From Streptomyces sp. TRM68416 (GTDB lineage Bacteria > Actinomycetota > Actinomycetes > Streptomycetales > Streptomycetaceae), in the NCBI RefSeq assembly GCF_014596915.1, contig NZ_JACVWU010000004.1, positions 62,001-126,000 of the forward strand: DNA of 64,000 nucleotides, read 5' to 3'. This document shows positions 33,560 to 41,425 of the stretch, in pieces. Position 1 is the first letter of the stretch. Every line of letters begins with the position of its first letter. The position numbers were made by a program, and so were the translations under genes. Below the pieces are notes generated by a model. It ran no database searches. It saw only the letters and a list, made by a program, of their open reading frames with translations, and was not told the DNA's origin.

Positions 33560-33638
33560 AGGCCCGGGTCTCTGACCTGGGCCTTCTTCATGGAGCCGGT
33601 GACGACAATCGAACTCGCACTCTCAGCTTTGGAAGCTG
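33560..33638. repeat. Internal attachment-site copy (diverged): terminator plus tRNA-Gly 3' half
   Basis: A terminator hairpin (AGGCCCGGGTC / GACCTGGGCCT, 33560-33585) is followed at 33591-33636 by the tRNA 3' half with a few substitutions (GGAGCCGGTGACGACAATCG, then GAACTCGCACTCTCAGCTTT). Orientation is the same as the intact tRNA. Confidence 0.8.
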
Positions 33639-33800
33639 CGGGCATTTCCGGCCGGTTCGGGCGCTGACCTGCGCGAACACTCACGGTGAGGCCTTGCCGG
33701 GCCAGACCGCTTTCACCGTGGTTCCCCGCTGTTCCCCGCTGGATCTGGTGCGGTTGTGGTGCGGCGCGTTCCGGTCTCGTCAACACCGATCCCTGCGCCC
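33639..33800. repeat. Sequence that repeatedly follows the att copies
   Basis: CTGACCTGCGCGAAC and, further on, GCTTTCACCGTGGTTCCCCG with CTGGTGCGGTTGTGGTGCGG also occur after the decayed att copy at 36575. CTGACCTGC and CGTGGTTCCCCGC recur after 34780. These look like conserved element ends (former integrase 3'/attP flank) brought in by related elements. Confidence 0.6.
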
Positions 33801-33954
33801 TCCGGGCGAACGCCAGGAGGGCGTTCCGCCTCGTGACCTACGCGGGCGGGCCAGACCCCCGGCGGCTCCTGCCCGAGTCTGCCCAGCGTGCACCCCGAGC
33901 GTCGGTTCCGGGCAGGTCGACCACCGCAGCGAGGTTAACTCTTGCATTAACATT

Positions 33955-34338
33955 GTGGCCGCGGCTCAATGGGAAGTGGTTCTCGTCGGGGAGGTCGCGG
34001 CGTGGTTCGAGGCACTGGCCGAAGAGGACTGGGACAGCTCTGAACAGGTAGAAGACGCCATCGACATGTTGGCGGCAACGGGCCCGACGCTCGGCCGTCC
34101 GCTGGTAGACCGGATCAAGGGTGCTGAGAACCATCACCTGAAGGAGCTGAGGCCGGGATCATCCGGGGGCAGTGAGATCCGCATCCTCTTCGCCTTCGAT
34201 CCGGTGCGCCGGGCAGTCCTGCTGGTAGCCGGCGACAAAGCTGGAAACTGGCAGCGCTGGTACGACATCAACATTCCGCTCGCTGAGGAGCGGTACCAGG
34301 CACATCTGGCTGATCTTGAAACCAGGGAGTACGAATGA
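33955..34338 (+). CDS. higB: HigB/RelE-like type II toxin (Gp49 family)
   Basis: 127 residues from GTG 33955. WFEALAEEDWDSSEQVEDAIDMLAATGPTLGRPLVDRIKGAENHHLKELRP is the Gp49/HigB-like fold. SEIRILFAFDPVRRAVLLVAGDKAGNW holds the conserved R-I-L-F-A-F-D strand and Lys. No ribosome site precedes the start; AT-rich GTTAACTCTTGCATTAACAT sits immediately upstream and probably combines operator and promoter of a leaderless transcript. Overlaps the antitoxin start (ATGA). Confidence 0.88.
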   Translation: MAAAQWEVVLVGEVAAWFEALAEEDWDSSEQVEDAIDMLAATGPTLGRPLVDRIKGAENHHLKELRPGSSGGSEIRILFAFDPVRRAVLLVAGDKAGNWQRWYDINIPLAEERYQAHLADLETREYE

Positions 34339-34673
34339 GCACCGTGAGCTGGGAGGAGACCAAGCGCAAGGCGCGCGAGCGGCGTGCGGCCTCGGGGTTG
34401 CCGGTGCGGTCGCATCAGGAGAAGCAAGCGGCCATGGACCGGTTGACCGCCGAAGTGCGCGCTCACAAGCTTGCGGAGGTCAGGCGCGAACAGGCGTTGA
34501 CTCAGCGCCAAGTGGCCGCGTCAATGGGGGTCTCGGCACCTCGGGTATCCGCCATCGAGCACGGTGAGCTGGATCGCGCGGAGGTCGCGACTCTCCGGGC
34601 CTACGTGGAAGCGCTCGGCGGTCGACTGCGCGTAGTCGCAGACTTCGGGGACGCGGAGTACACCGTCGCCTGA
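34335..34673 (+). CDS. higA: HigA-type antitoxin with XRE helix-turn-helix
   Basis: 112 residues. KLAEVRREQALTQRQVAASMGVSAPRVSAIEHGELDRAEVATLRAYVEALGGRLRVVADFGD is an XRE helix-turn-helix as in antitoxins placed downstream of HigB/Gp49 toxins. The N-terminal 45 residues are charged and helical. Translationally coupled to higB. The pair is the only cargo between two att copies. Confidence 0.88.
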   Translation: MSTVSWEETKRKARERRAASGLPVRSHQEKQAAMDRLTAEVRAHKLAEVRREQALTQRQVAASMGVSAPRVSAIEHGELDRAEVATLRAYVEALGGRLRVVADFGDAEYTVA

Positions 34674-34702
34674 CGCGCGTGCCAAAGCTCTCGTCAATCA
34701 GC

Positions 34703-34780
34703 AAGGCCCAGGTCTTTGACCTGGGCCTTCTTCGCGGAGCGGGTGACGAGAATCGAACTCGCGCTCTCAGCTTGGGAAGC
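34703..34780. repeat. Internal attachment-site copy: perfect terminator plus tRNA-Gly 3' half
   Basis: The terminator AAGGCCCAGGT / ACCTGGGCCTT (34703-34729, perfect 11-bp stem) precedes 34736-34780. That segment is identical to the tRNA from GGAGCGGGTGACGAG to the anticodon stem (45 nt). Homology to the tRNA ends at 34780 exactly as at 23161. Confidence 0.88.
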
Positions 34781-35017
34781 GTGGGTTCTTTGGTGGCAGT
34801 TGCTGCACTGACCTGCGGTGGAGCGGTGTCTGAGCTTGGGGCGCCTCCCTGGCCAGTCCCCGCCATTCCCCGTGGTTCCCCGCACGATCTGGCACGCGTA
34901 TGGCACGGCCTCTCTGCCCACGACCTCGATGATCTGGCTGTAGAGGCCTTAGCCGCGCTGGGGAAAACCAGTTCGAGGACGTCGTCACTCGTAGGCCGCG
35001 GGTACGAATTCATCAGA
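34781..35017. other. Non-coding att flank
   Basis: Contains CTGACCTGC and CGTGGTTCCCCGC blocks related to those after the other att copies, plus CTGGCACGCGTATGGCAC. No gene. abiV ends at 35018. Confidence 0.5.
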
Positions 35018-35710
35018 CTACTGGCCGTCCTCTTCAGCCCCCGGGTTGAGCGTTTCCGAGGCTGCTGCCCAGTCTTCAGGGTGCGAGACCGGCAGGAGCC
35101 GAAATTGCTGCTGGTGCGTGCTGTCATACGGTGTGACGGCATTGGACTTCATTCGAGTGTGGTCGCGGATGAGCAGCATCTCGATCACACGCGCAGCGGT
35201 CTGCAGGTCCTCTGCCGTCGTGCCGGTTGGAATGGCCGTAGGAGACAGGAGGGCACCGTTCGTATCGCGGTCAACGTAGAAACCTCGCTGTTTGGCAAGG
35301 TTGGCCTCGCCAGCTGCAACTGCGGCCTCCTCCTGCCGTTTTCTGTGGGCTTCCTCCCACGCTGCGTAGTCAGATCCCAGATCGGGCATGGCGCTGTAGT
35401 CACCCCAGAACTCATCGAGTTCGTCGCCGAAAACGATGGCTTGAAGGTACTTCTTCGTGTGGCTTCGTCCGTGCTGCGCCAGCGCATCCACCGTGCGAGA
35501 CGTTTCATCTTCTTGGTTCCAGGCGTCTTGGAAGGCGTCGTAGATCCAGAGCGCTTTACCGAGCTCCTCCTGCGCCAGGACGGTGAGGGATCGTGCCCGC
35601 CCGTAGGACCTTGCGGACAGCAGGGTGTGCGCGTCGGTGATCAGTGAAGAGGCGTTGTCCATCAGCGCTTTCCAGAACTCGCGCGCCTGCACCGGGCTCA
35701 TTTCGACCAT
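35018..35710 (-). CDS. AbiV family abortive-infection protein
   Basis: 230 residues from ATG 35710; an ATG at 35701 is an alternative. ALMDNASSLITDAHTLLSARSYGRARSLTVLAQEELGKALWIYDAF is the AbiV signature, with the A-x-x-EELGKA motif preceded by SYGRA. HTKKYLQAIVF supplies another conserved His region. AbiV proteins stop phage multiplication, in Lactococcus by interfering with translation of phage late functions. The C-terminal half (VIEMLLIRDHTRMKSNAVTPYDS) is less conserved. It is first inside the att copy at 34703. Confidence 0.85.
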   Translation of the reverse strand: MVEMSPVQAREFWKALMDNASSLITDAHTLLSARSYGRARSLTVLAQEELGKALWIYDAFQDAWNQEDETSRTVDALAQHGRSHTKKYLQAIVFGDELDEFWGDYSAMPDLGSDYAAWEEAHRKRQEEAAVAAGEANLAKQRGFYVDRDTNGALLSPTAIPTGTTAEDLQTAARVIEMLLIRDHTRMKSNAVTPYDSTHQQQFRLLPVSHPEDWAAASETLNPGAEEDGQ

Positions 35711-36118
35711 CACCTCAGTGTGCCCTGCCTTCCCATCCGGCCCCATGGCATCGGGCCACGCTGATATCGAAGCCCGTGAAGCCCCGCGCCACGCTGATGC
35801 ACAGGTGCGGCACCGCATCAAGGAGAGAGACGGGCACCCCTTGCCCGTGACCTGCGGCTTCGCTAACCGAGCTGGAGGCCACGAATGTGCGTTTCGGCCC
35901 TCTTGGGGACCGTGGCTGACCCCTGAATCTGGCACGACTGTGGCACGGGCCGATCGTACGTCAGGTGCGTGCCTCCCCCCAGGCATCGGTCAGTGAACGT
36001 CATTGGGTTGCATCACGGCCTGGGACGCCACCGCGACGCACGCCGACTTACGCTGTCGACAGCGAGCGGCGCGCCACGGACGGGGTAGTTCCGCCCAACA
36101 GATGGGCAAAGAGCCCCC
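35711..36118. other. Intergenic region (408 bp)
   Basis: Divergent promoter space between abiV and the small membrane protein. It includes CTGGCACGACTGTGGCACG (35932-35950), another echo of the att-flank motif. No coding frame with proper start and bias is seen. Confidence 0.45.
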
Positions 36119-36529
36119 ATGGGGGAATCAGCTGACGGGACACACGAGGACCAGGCAGCGGACAACCGGCTGTGGCAGCACTGCCTCCACGAAGACAATG
36201 TGCGCTACCAGCAAGGGAACCTGTTCCTGGTAGCTCAGTCCCTCTTGGCCGTGGCCTACGGCACCATCCTGACCGCTGGTGATACAAACCTACCCTCAGC
36301 GCGCGTGATTGCAGCGTTCGGAATCGCATTCACGCTGACCTGGCTGTATGTCGGGCATCGCCACTTCCGGTACTTCCGAGCGATCCAGCGCCTCGCAACT
36401 GCGAGGTTCGCTGAGTACGCAGAGACATTGACGTGCCGGCCGCCGTGTTGGAGCTCACTACCACTGATTGTCTACGCACTACCCTCATTTGCCGCCCTGA
36501 TGTGGCTAATCTTGCTGGTGATCACATAG
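36119..36529 (+). CDS. Small membrane protein of unknown function
   Basis: 136 residues. An acidic cytoplasmic start (residues 1-35, NRLWQHCLHEDNVRYQQGNLFLVAQ) leads to three likely helices: about 35-52 (LFLVAQSLLAVAYGTILTAG), 60-78 (VIAAFGIAFTLTWLYVG) and 112-136 (LIVYALPSFAALMWLILLVIT). The layout resembles short 2-3 helix proteins accompanying conflict effectors, but I recognise no defined family. Start 36119 lies in a CCCCCATGGGGG palindrome without a clear ribosome site. Its neighbour is abiV (divergent). Confidence 0.65.
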   Translation: MGESADGTHEDQAADNRLWQHCLHEDNVRYQQGNLFLVAQSLLAVAYGTILTAGDTNLPSARVIAAFGIAFTLTWLYVGHRHFRYFRAIQRLATARFAEYAETLTCRPPCWSSLPLIVYALPSFAALMWLILLVIT

Positions 36530-36574
36530 GCGGTAGTGCGCTGACTCTTGGTTTGGTTCTCAGTGCTGCCGCCA

Positions 36575-36740
36575 TCAGCTTGCGAAGCTGCGGACATCGA
36601 TGGCCTGTTATAGGGGCTGACCTGCTCGAACGGCCGGTTCGCCGCCTCTGCGGGCTCGGCTGCTTTCACCGTGGTTCCCCGCTCGTTCTGGTGCGCTTGT
36701 GGTGCGGTCAGTGTCGGCGTGGGGCTCTACGAACCGGCGC
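36575..36740. repeat. Decayed attachment-site copy
   Basis: ATCAGCTTGCGAAGCTGCGG then, 20-odd bases on, CTGACCTGCTCGAAC and GCTTTCACCGTGGTTCCCCG parallel 33620-33770 block by block. The tRNA acceptor end and terminator are no longer recognisable. This suggests a fourth, older insertion junction. Confidence 0.5.
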
Positions 36741-36753
36741 GTCTGCAAGCGCC

Positions 36754-37216
36754 TCAGAGGTGTTGCTTGGCCGCTCTGACCAGTCGGCTGATGTCGTCCC
36801 GGGTCCGCACCCTGGCATCGTCGAGTTCGGTTCTGCTGTCTGTCTTGGACAACGTCGTAACGTCTGCCAACAGGTCCTCCGCGGACCGGCTCAGCGTCTC
36901 GTCACCGGTGAGCATCTGCACCCGGAACAGTGCCTCTTGGGCATTGGAGCGTAGGTCGTAGGCGCGGATCCGCACCGTGGGGGTCCTCCGGTGGGGGCTG
37001 TTCGTGCTCGCAGAACCAGAGGTGAACCAGGCAGCGGCGGTAGTTGACCAACGCGCCGGCGTAGGCAGAGTAGGCATCGAGTCGTTCCTGCCGGAGCTTT
37101 TCGCGGCGGGTGAACTGGTGGCTTCTGTCGGCGGTGCGCTGCTGGAACGCAAGGGTGATCCCCGAACCAAGCAGCGTGCCCAGGACGGCTATGCCGCTGG
37201 CGATGATGGTCTCCAC
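36754..37216 (-). pseudogene. Membrane-anchored helical protein, single frameshift
   Basis: The N-terminal part (ATG 37216) reads METIIASGIAVLGTLLGSGITLAFQQRTADRSHQFTRREKLRQERLDAYSAYAGALVNYRR, one membrane helix plus a charged helix typical of a common Streptomyces hypothetical family. The remainder continues in another frame as RIRAYDLRSNAQEALFRVQMLTGDETLSRSAEDLLADVTTL...ISRLVRAAKQHL. The shift lies near 36975-36995 in CGTGGGGGTCCTCCGGTGGGGG, a G-rich tract prone to indels. Either a recent pseudogene or a sequencing error; both halves keep good codon usage. Confidence 0.7.
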
Positions 37217-37270
37217 ATCCCAAGCCGATCACGTCTCGCCGTCCGCCGCGGGCCGTAACCCAACTCCGAT

Positions 37271-37297
37271 ACCAACACGCTTTCCAACTGTGTTGGT
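37271..37297. terminator. Hairpin between island genes
   Basis: ACCAACAC and GTGTTGGT form an 8-bp stem with an 11-nt loop. It could terminate transcription from the right or shield the frameshifted gene from read-through. Confidence 0.4.
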
Positions 37298-37440
37298 GGG
37301 GTCCTGGGCGTCGTTCGGGGCCGTTCACCTGGGTTCATCGGCGGTTGGCCACTGGCGTGGGGACGGCTCCGAGTCTCGCCTGAACGACCGCGAACGAGGC
37401 TGAATGAGACGGAAACTGAGACGGCTCGCGGCGCGAAGCG

Positions 37441-37692
37441 TCACTCGATGATCTCGGACCGTTCTCGAACCTGGTCGTCCAGCTTGCCTTCCTCCAGGTC
37501 GCTCAGCGCGGCTGCATATCCGGCCATGACCGCCTCGTGTACGACGTCGTGGAGGTCTACGGGGATCATGTCGAAGATGCCGGAGCAGACGTTCGCGGCT
37601 GCGTCGTACGCGGGTCGGTAGTGCGTGTCACGGATGCCGGCGCCCAAGTGGCTGACGAGACTGCGTAGCTCTTCCTTGTGGTCATCGCTCAC
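37441..37692 (-). CDS. Small hypothetical protein
   Basis: 83 residues from GTG 37692: acidic and helical, with LRSLVSHLGAGIRDTHYRPAYDAAANVCSGIFDMIPVDLHDVVHEAVMAGYAAALSDLEEGKLDDQVRERSEIIE. No family is recognised. It lies divergent from the HEPN-STAND gene with a 167-bp gap and may share regulation with it. Coding status is supported by length without stops and codon bias only. Confidence 0.55.
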   Translation of the reverse strand: MSDDHKEELRSLVSHLGAGIRDTHYRPAYDAAANVCSGIFDMIPVDLHDVVHEAVMAGYAAALSDLEEGKLDDQVRERSEIIE

Positions 37693-37859
37693 GTCGACGT
37701 CACTACCCTCGCGCCTTGGTCGAGAACCGCACACCGGTGCACTGGGCGTGCCCCCCATGCGCTCTGCGTGCCGCAAGCGCCTGCCCTTCCTGCGACGACT
37801 CGCCTGACACGGCGTCATTCTTCACCTAGCCTTAAGGTCGATAAGGCTGAGGGGGTCCC

Positions 37860-40553
37860 TTGCTTCACACTCGCATGACGCGTGCACGGCTTTACGTACT
37901 CGTGGACTCGTTCGAATCTGACGTACGGCAAATGATTCTTCGGTTCATCCTCGACCACATGGGTGAGACCGAGGCTCTGGGTGACAGCTACGCGCGTGCA
38001 GCTGAACGCCGTCACGCTGACGCCAGCGACGACGAGCTATCCATTGTCGAATACCTCGACATGCGTGAAGCGTACGACATCCTGAACCGTCATCGGGAAG
38101 CACTCCCTGTGGAGCTTGCCCGGGAATTGCGTCTCGGCACGCCAAGGATGGACACCCTAGTACCGATTCGCAACCGCGTCATGCACGGACGTCCTCTGCA
38201 AGCTGGTGACGCAGAGAAGGCGGTAAGTGCATGTCGAGAATTCAAGAGCCGATTTTGGCCGACAATGCGCGACACCTTGGACAGGTTGAGTGCTGAACCG
38301 GAGTGGGAGCCAGCGTTTAACGGCGTAGATCGGCGCTACTCTGACCGGATTCTCCACAACCTTCCGCCGTTCGATTACGACGATACCGGCCTTATTGGAA
38401 GGTCTCAGTCGTGTAATGCCATCGTGAAACACCTCTTGAGGCGCCGTGAGCCAATGATCACTATCACGGGGGAAGGTGGAATCGGCAAGACGGCGCTCGC
38501 TTCCGATGTGGCTTATTCACTCCTTGATAATCCGGATTCGCCTTACGAATGCATTCTTTGGACGTCTTTGAAGACCGAGCGGCTAACGGCTAACGGAGTC
38601 GTCGAGATTGCGGGCGCAGTGCGCGATATTACAGGCGCAACTCAGAGCTTGGGTAAGGTCCTAGCAGACGACTTCAAGGGTGGCGCTGAAGAGCTGGCCG
38701 AAGCTCTGCAAGGAATTGAGACACTACTCATCATCGACAATCTCGAAACCGTCAGCGGTAGCGAGATCGTGACGCTGTATGAAACGCTCCCAGATAACGT
38801 CACGTATCTCATGACTAGCAGGATCGGCGTGGGACAAATTGAGCGCCGTATCCCTCTTCCTCCTTTGGAGAAGAAAGACGCGCAGACGCTTTTTCGTTCG
38901 TTTGCTAGAGTGCGCGGGGGGCGGGCGGAATTCTTGGCAAGCCTGAAGCAGGAAACTGTTGAGCAGATCGTCACTCGGCTTCGCTTCAGCCCTTTGGCTA
39001 TTCGATGGTACGTCCTTTCCGTTGAATCTGGGCGGGAACCTCATCCCACTTTGACCGATCAGGACGAGTTGATCGACTTCTGCGTCCGGTCGGTATTTGA
39101 CGCCCTGAGTGAAACACCCAAAGCTATCCTGTCTGTCCTCTATGCTCTCGATCGATCTTCGACATTCGACGAACTGGCAGTCCTGACCGACTCCCCAATC
39201 GATGCCTTGAATCTAGCGGTCAAGGAACTGAGTGCGGGTTCGCTCGTGAGTCAGAAACCCGACCCCACTGACGAGTTGATCTCGCGAGTTCAGATAACTG
39301 AAGCGGCTCAACACTTCCTGCGTCGAGTCGCGCCGCCGCCAAAAGCGGACATCAGTAGGACACTGCTACGAGAGCAAGAATTTAAACGCTCAGAGGAGCA
39401 GCGTCGTGCCGACGAGAGCAAGCGTCAACTCGCCCCCAACGTTGTCAGGATTCGTTCGCCGCATGATGAGCCCACGGCGCATCTTCTGCGGCTCGCCTTG
39501 GCGCAATCACGCGCAGGGTCGATCGAGCGTGCTCAGAGTTACCTGACGCGAGCCCGGGCGCTGAATCCAGAGTTCTGGGAGGTTGATCGTGTGGAAGCCT
39601 TCATCCTTTCCCAGAATGATCAGATCGACCAGGCTAGCTCCCTTTACCGCTCGGCCCTGCGTAAAGCTGACGATGCCGGTAAGGCCGTCATTTCCTACTA
39701 CTTTGCGGGGCATCTTGCTGGCCGCGGTCACGACGTGGATGCCGCTCTACCTTTGGCCAAGTCGGCGCATGAGCACTTTCAGACCGCTGACACCGCCCAG
39801 TTGCTGGGAAAAATCAATCTGTGGGCCCGCAATTACGAAGAGTCCCAGGTTCACCTTGAGTGGGCCCTAGAAAACATGACTGGTCGAGGGCGACTCCGAC
39901 TGATTATCCTGACCAGTCTGGTCGACTCTTGGCGCCGGTGGTCTGAGTCGCTACTTGAAGATGATCGACGGCCCGTAGAAGCCGCCCATAAGGCGTCAGC
40001 AGGGTTCTCTCAGGGCATCAAGGAACTCGACTCGGGGGCATGGGATCAACGACTAGCTGAAATGCTTCTTGAGAGTGCGAATGCTTTCCTGCGGTCGATT
40101 GGCGAGCTCGGATTGTTCCCTCCAAATTTCGAGAATGATGCAGTCCGTATCCTGAAGGGAGTGAAGCGTCATGCTGTCCTTTTTGAGCGCTGCGCTGCAT
40201 GGCGTCATTTCCCCGGGCGGGTTGGCAGGTTGTATCGCCTGGCGGGCATCAGTGAGGAAGTCTCAAGCCTTTGTGAAAACTTGGTAAATGTGGCCAAGCC
40301 GAAACAAGGCGGCAGTTCGGATGTGTCGCCCCGAGGGATCGTCAAGGCCTGGCGCGGAACGTACGGTTTCATCTCGCATCCCGACTATCCCAGCGATGTC
40401 TTCTTCCCTGGAGCGGCAGTACAAGAAGGGCACGGCGTGAAATGGGACTCTCTTAACCCTGTCGGCATGCACGTCGTTTTTGAAGTCGACGAGCATGGCA
40501 AAGGCGACCGTCCGCGCGCCAACTACGTATCGCCCATCTCCGTAGACGAGTAG
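37860..40553 (+). CDS. HEPN-like/STAND NTPase with TPR region and C-terminal cold-shock domain
   Basis: 897 residues of an unusual architecture. Residues 1-150 are all-helical with LVPIRNRVMHG, an R104-x4-H109 motif as in HEPN RNases. A STAND/NB-ARC ATPase follows: MITITGEGGIGKTAL (P-loop 204-211), TLLIIDNLE (Walker B, D293), YLMTSRIG (sensor) and RFSPLAIRWYVL (G/S-x-P motif), then a winged-helix-like region to about 480. Residues about 520-720 contain TPR-like helices (LALAQSRAGSIERAQSYLTRARALNPEFWEVDRVEA). Residues about 825-893 are a cold-shock fold: RGIVKAWRGTYGFISHPDYPSDVFFPGAA...VVFEVDEHGKGDRPRANYV. Expected mode: the TPR/CSD senses a nucleic acid or protein, the NTPase oligomerises, the HEPN cleaves RNA. 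Codon usage is less GC-biased than flanking host genes. Confidence 0.85.
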   Translation: MLHTRMTRARLYVLVDSFESDVRQMILRFILDHMGETEALGDSYARAAERRHADASDDELSIVEYLDMREAYDILNRHREALPVELARELRLGTPRMDTLVPIRNRVMHGRPLQAGDAEKAVSACREFKSRFWPTMRDTLDRLSAEPEWEPAFNGVDRRYSDRILHNLPPFDYDDTGLIGRSQSCNAIVKHLLRRREPMITITGEGGIGKTALASDVAYSLLDNPDSPYECILWTSLKTERLTANGVVEIAGAVRDITGATQSLGKVLADDFKGGAEELAEALQGIETLLIIDNLETVSGSEIVTLYETLPDNVTYLMTSRIGVGQIERRIPLPPLEKKDAQTLFRSFARVRGGRAEFLASLKQETVEQIVTRLRFSPLAIRWYVLSVESGREPHPTLTDQDELIDFCVRSVFDALSETPKAILSVLYALDRSSTFDELAVLTDSPIDALNLAVKELSAGSLVSQKPDPTDELISRVQITEAAQHFLRRVAPPPKADISRTLLREQEFKRSEEQRRADESKRQLAPNVVRIRSPHDEPTAHLLRLALAQSRAGSIERAQSYLTRARALNPEFWEVDRVEAFILSQNDQIDQASSLYRSALRKADDAGKAVISYYFAGHLAGRGHDVDAALPLAKSAHEHFQTADTAQLLGKINLWARNYEESQVHLEWALENMTGRGRLRLIILTSLVDSWRRWSESLLEDDRRPVEAAHKASAGFSQGIKELDSGAWDQRLAEMLLESANAFLRSIGELGLFPPNFENDAVRILKGVKRHAVLFERCAAWRHFPGRVGRLYRLAGISEEVSSLCENLVNVAKPKQGGSSDVSPRGIVKAWRGTYGFISHPDYPSDVFFPGAAVQEGHGVKWDSLNPVGMHVVFEVDEHGKGDRPRANYVSPISVDE

Positions 40554-41047
40554 GCCATTAGAGCGAGGTCGGCGGAGCGGCTTTGGGGTGGCGCTGCTTT
40601 GGCGCGAGTGATCATGTCCCCGTAAGCTTGCGGCGCGTCGGGCAGTCTGTGGACCTGCCCGGTAAAGCACGAGGTTGGGGCCATGATCTTCGAGGCTCGC
40701 GCCAAAGTGGCTCCGTAAAGCCGTGGAGCCGACCGCCCCAGCCACGACGTAACCCCTTCTCTGGCATCAGGTGGCTGATTGCTGTGTGCGCGGCACGGGC
40801 GCCGGCCGGGCTGGAGCGGGACGAAGGCAGGAGCGCAGGCCCGGCCGGGGGCCGGGCCGCGCGCGGGGAGCGGAGCGAGCCGCCTTGAACCCGTAGAGAA
40901 AGTTGTAACTCAGTCGGATGCGGATAGCGGCGGCCTCCCCCGGTGCGGGGAGACGAGCGACCTGGTTAGATCCCGACCCACTTGAGATCGAACGTCGATA
41001 GCCTGTCAGCCACACTGGTGAAAGTGCGGGGCAAGAGGGGGCTGCCT
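40554..41047. other. Non-coding region with strong GC hairpins (494 bp)
   Basis: No convincing reading frame. 40838-40858 is a perfect 9-bp stem with a GGG loop (GGCCCGGCC / GGCCGGGCC), embedded in GGGCTGGAGCGGGACGAAGG and GGGGAGCGGAGCGAGC purine-rich repeats (40798-40884). It may be a terminator complex, a structured RNA, or the promoter/leader of the EACC1-caspase operon. AAGAGGGGG at 41032-41040 is that operon's ribosome site. Confidence 0.5.
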
Positions 41048-41425
41048 GTGCGGGTGCGTCTGAGTTTCCAAGGTGTGGACATGCCGGAGGAGGAGCTGCG
41101 GTCGCTTCACCAGTGGCTGCTGGCGGATCCGTCCGCCCGCCGCTGTGCGCGGCCGCGTCTTGACTCCTCGCGTTCTTTGCCACCTGGAGCGCAGGGAGAC
41201 GTGATCGACCTCGTCTCGCTGATCGTCGGCAGCGGTTTCAGCGCTGCATCTCTGGCCGTGTCCCTGGCTGGTTGGCGGGCTACCCGTCCGCAGAATCCGA
41301 CGGTCACTCTGGACCGCCCGGACGGGGGCAGCATCACCATCTCGGCGTCCTCGCCCGATGAAGTGCGGCGTTTCATCGAGGAACTGAGCGCAGACGCGGT
41401 GGACGGCGATGACCACTCCGCCTGA
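41048..41425 (+). CDS. EACC1 (effector-associated constant component 1) protein
   Basis: 125 residues from GTG 41048 (GAGGGGG six bases upstream). ELRSLHQWLLADPSARR, GDVIDLVSLIVGSGFSAASLAVSLAGWRATRPQNPTVTLDRPDGGSITISASSPDEVRRFIEEL gives the standard EACC1 layout: an N-terminal helix-turn, one transmembrane helix (about residues 60-82) and a C-terminal beta-strand domain. EACC1 is a constant partner of caspase-like and other effectors in actinobacterial NTP-dependent conflict systems. It overlaps the caspase gene by 17 bp, so the two are co-translated. Probably anchors or holds the effector at the membrane. Confidence 0.82.
   Translation: MRVRLSFQGVDMPEEELRSLHQWLLADPSARRCARPRLDSSRSLPPGAQGDVIDLVSLIVGSGFSAASLAVSLAGWRATRPQNPTVTLDRPDGGSITISASSPDEVRRFIEELSADAVDGDDHSA

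Noticed and set aside
33593..34780. Additional functional tRNA genes at 33.6 and 34.7 kb
   Set aside because: Same reason: truncated at the anticodon stem, and the first copy is mutated.
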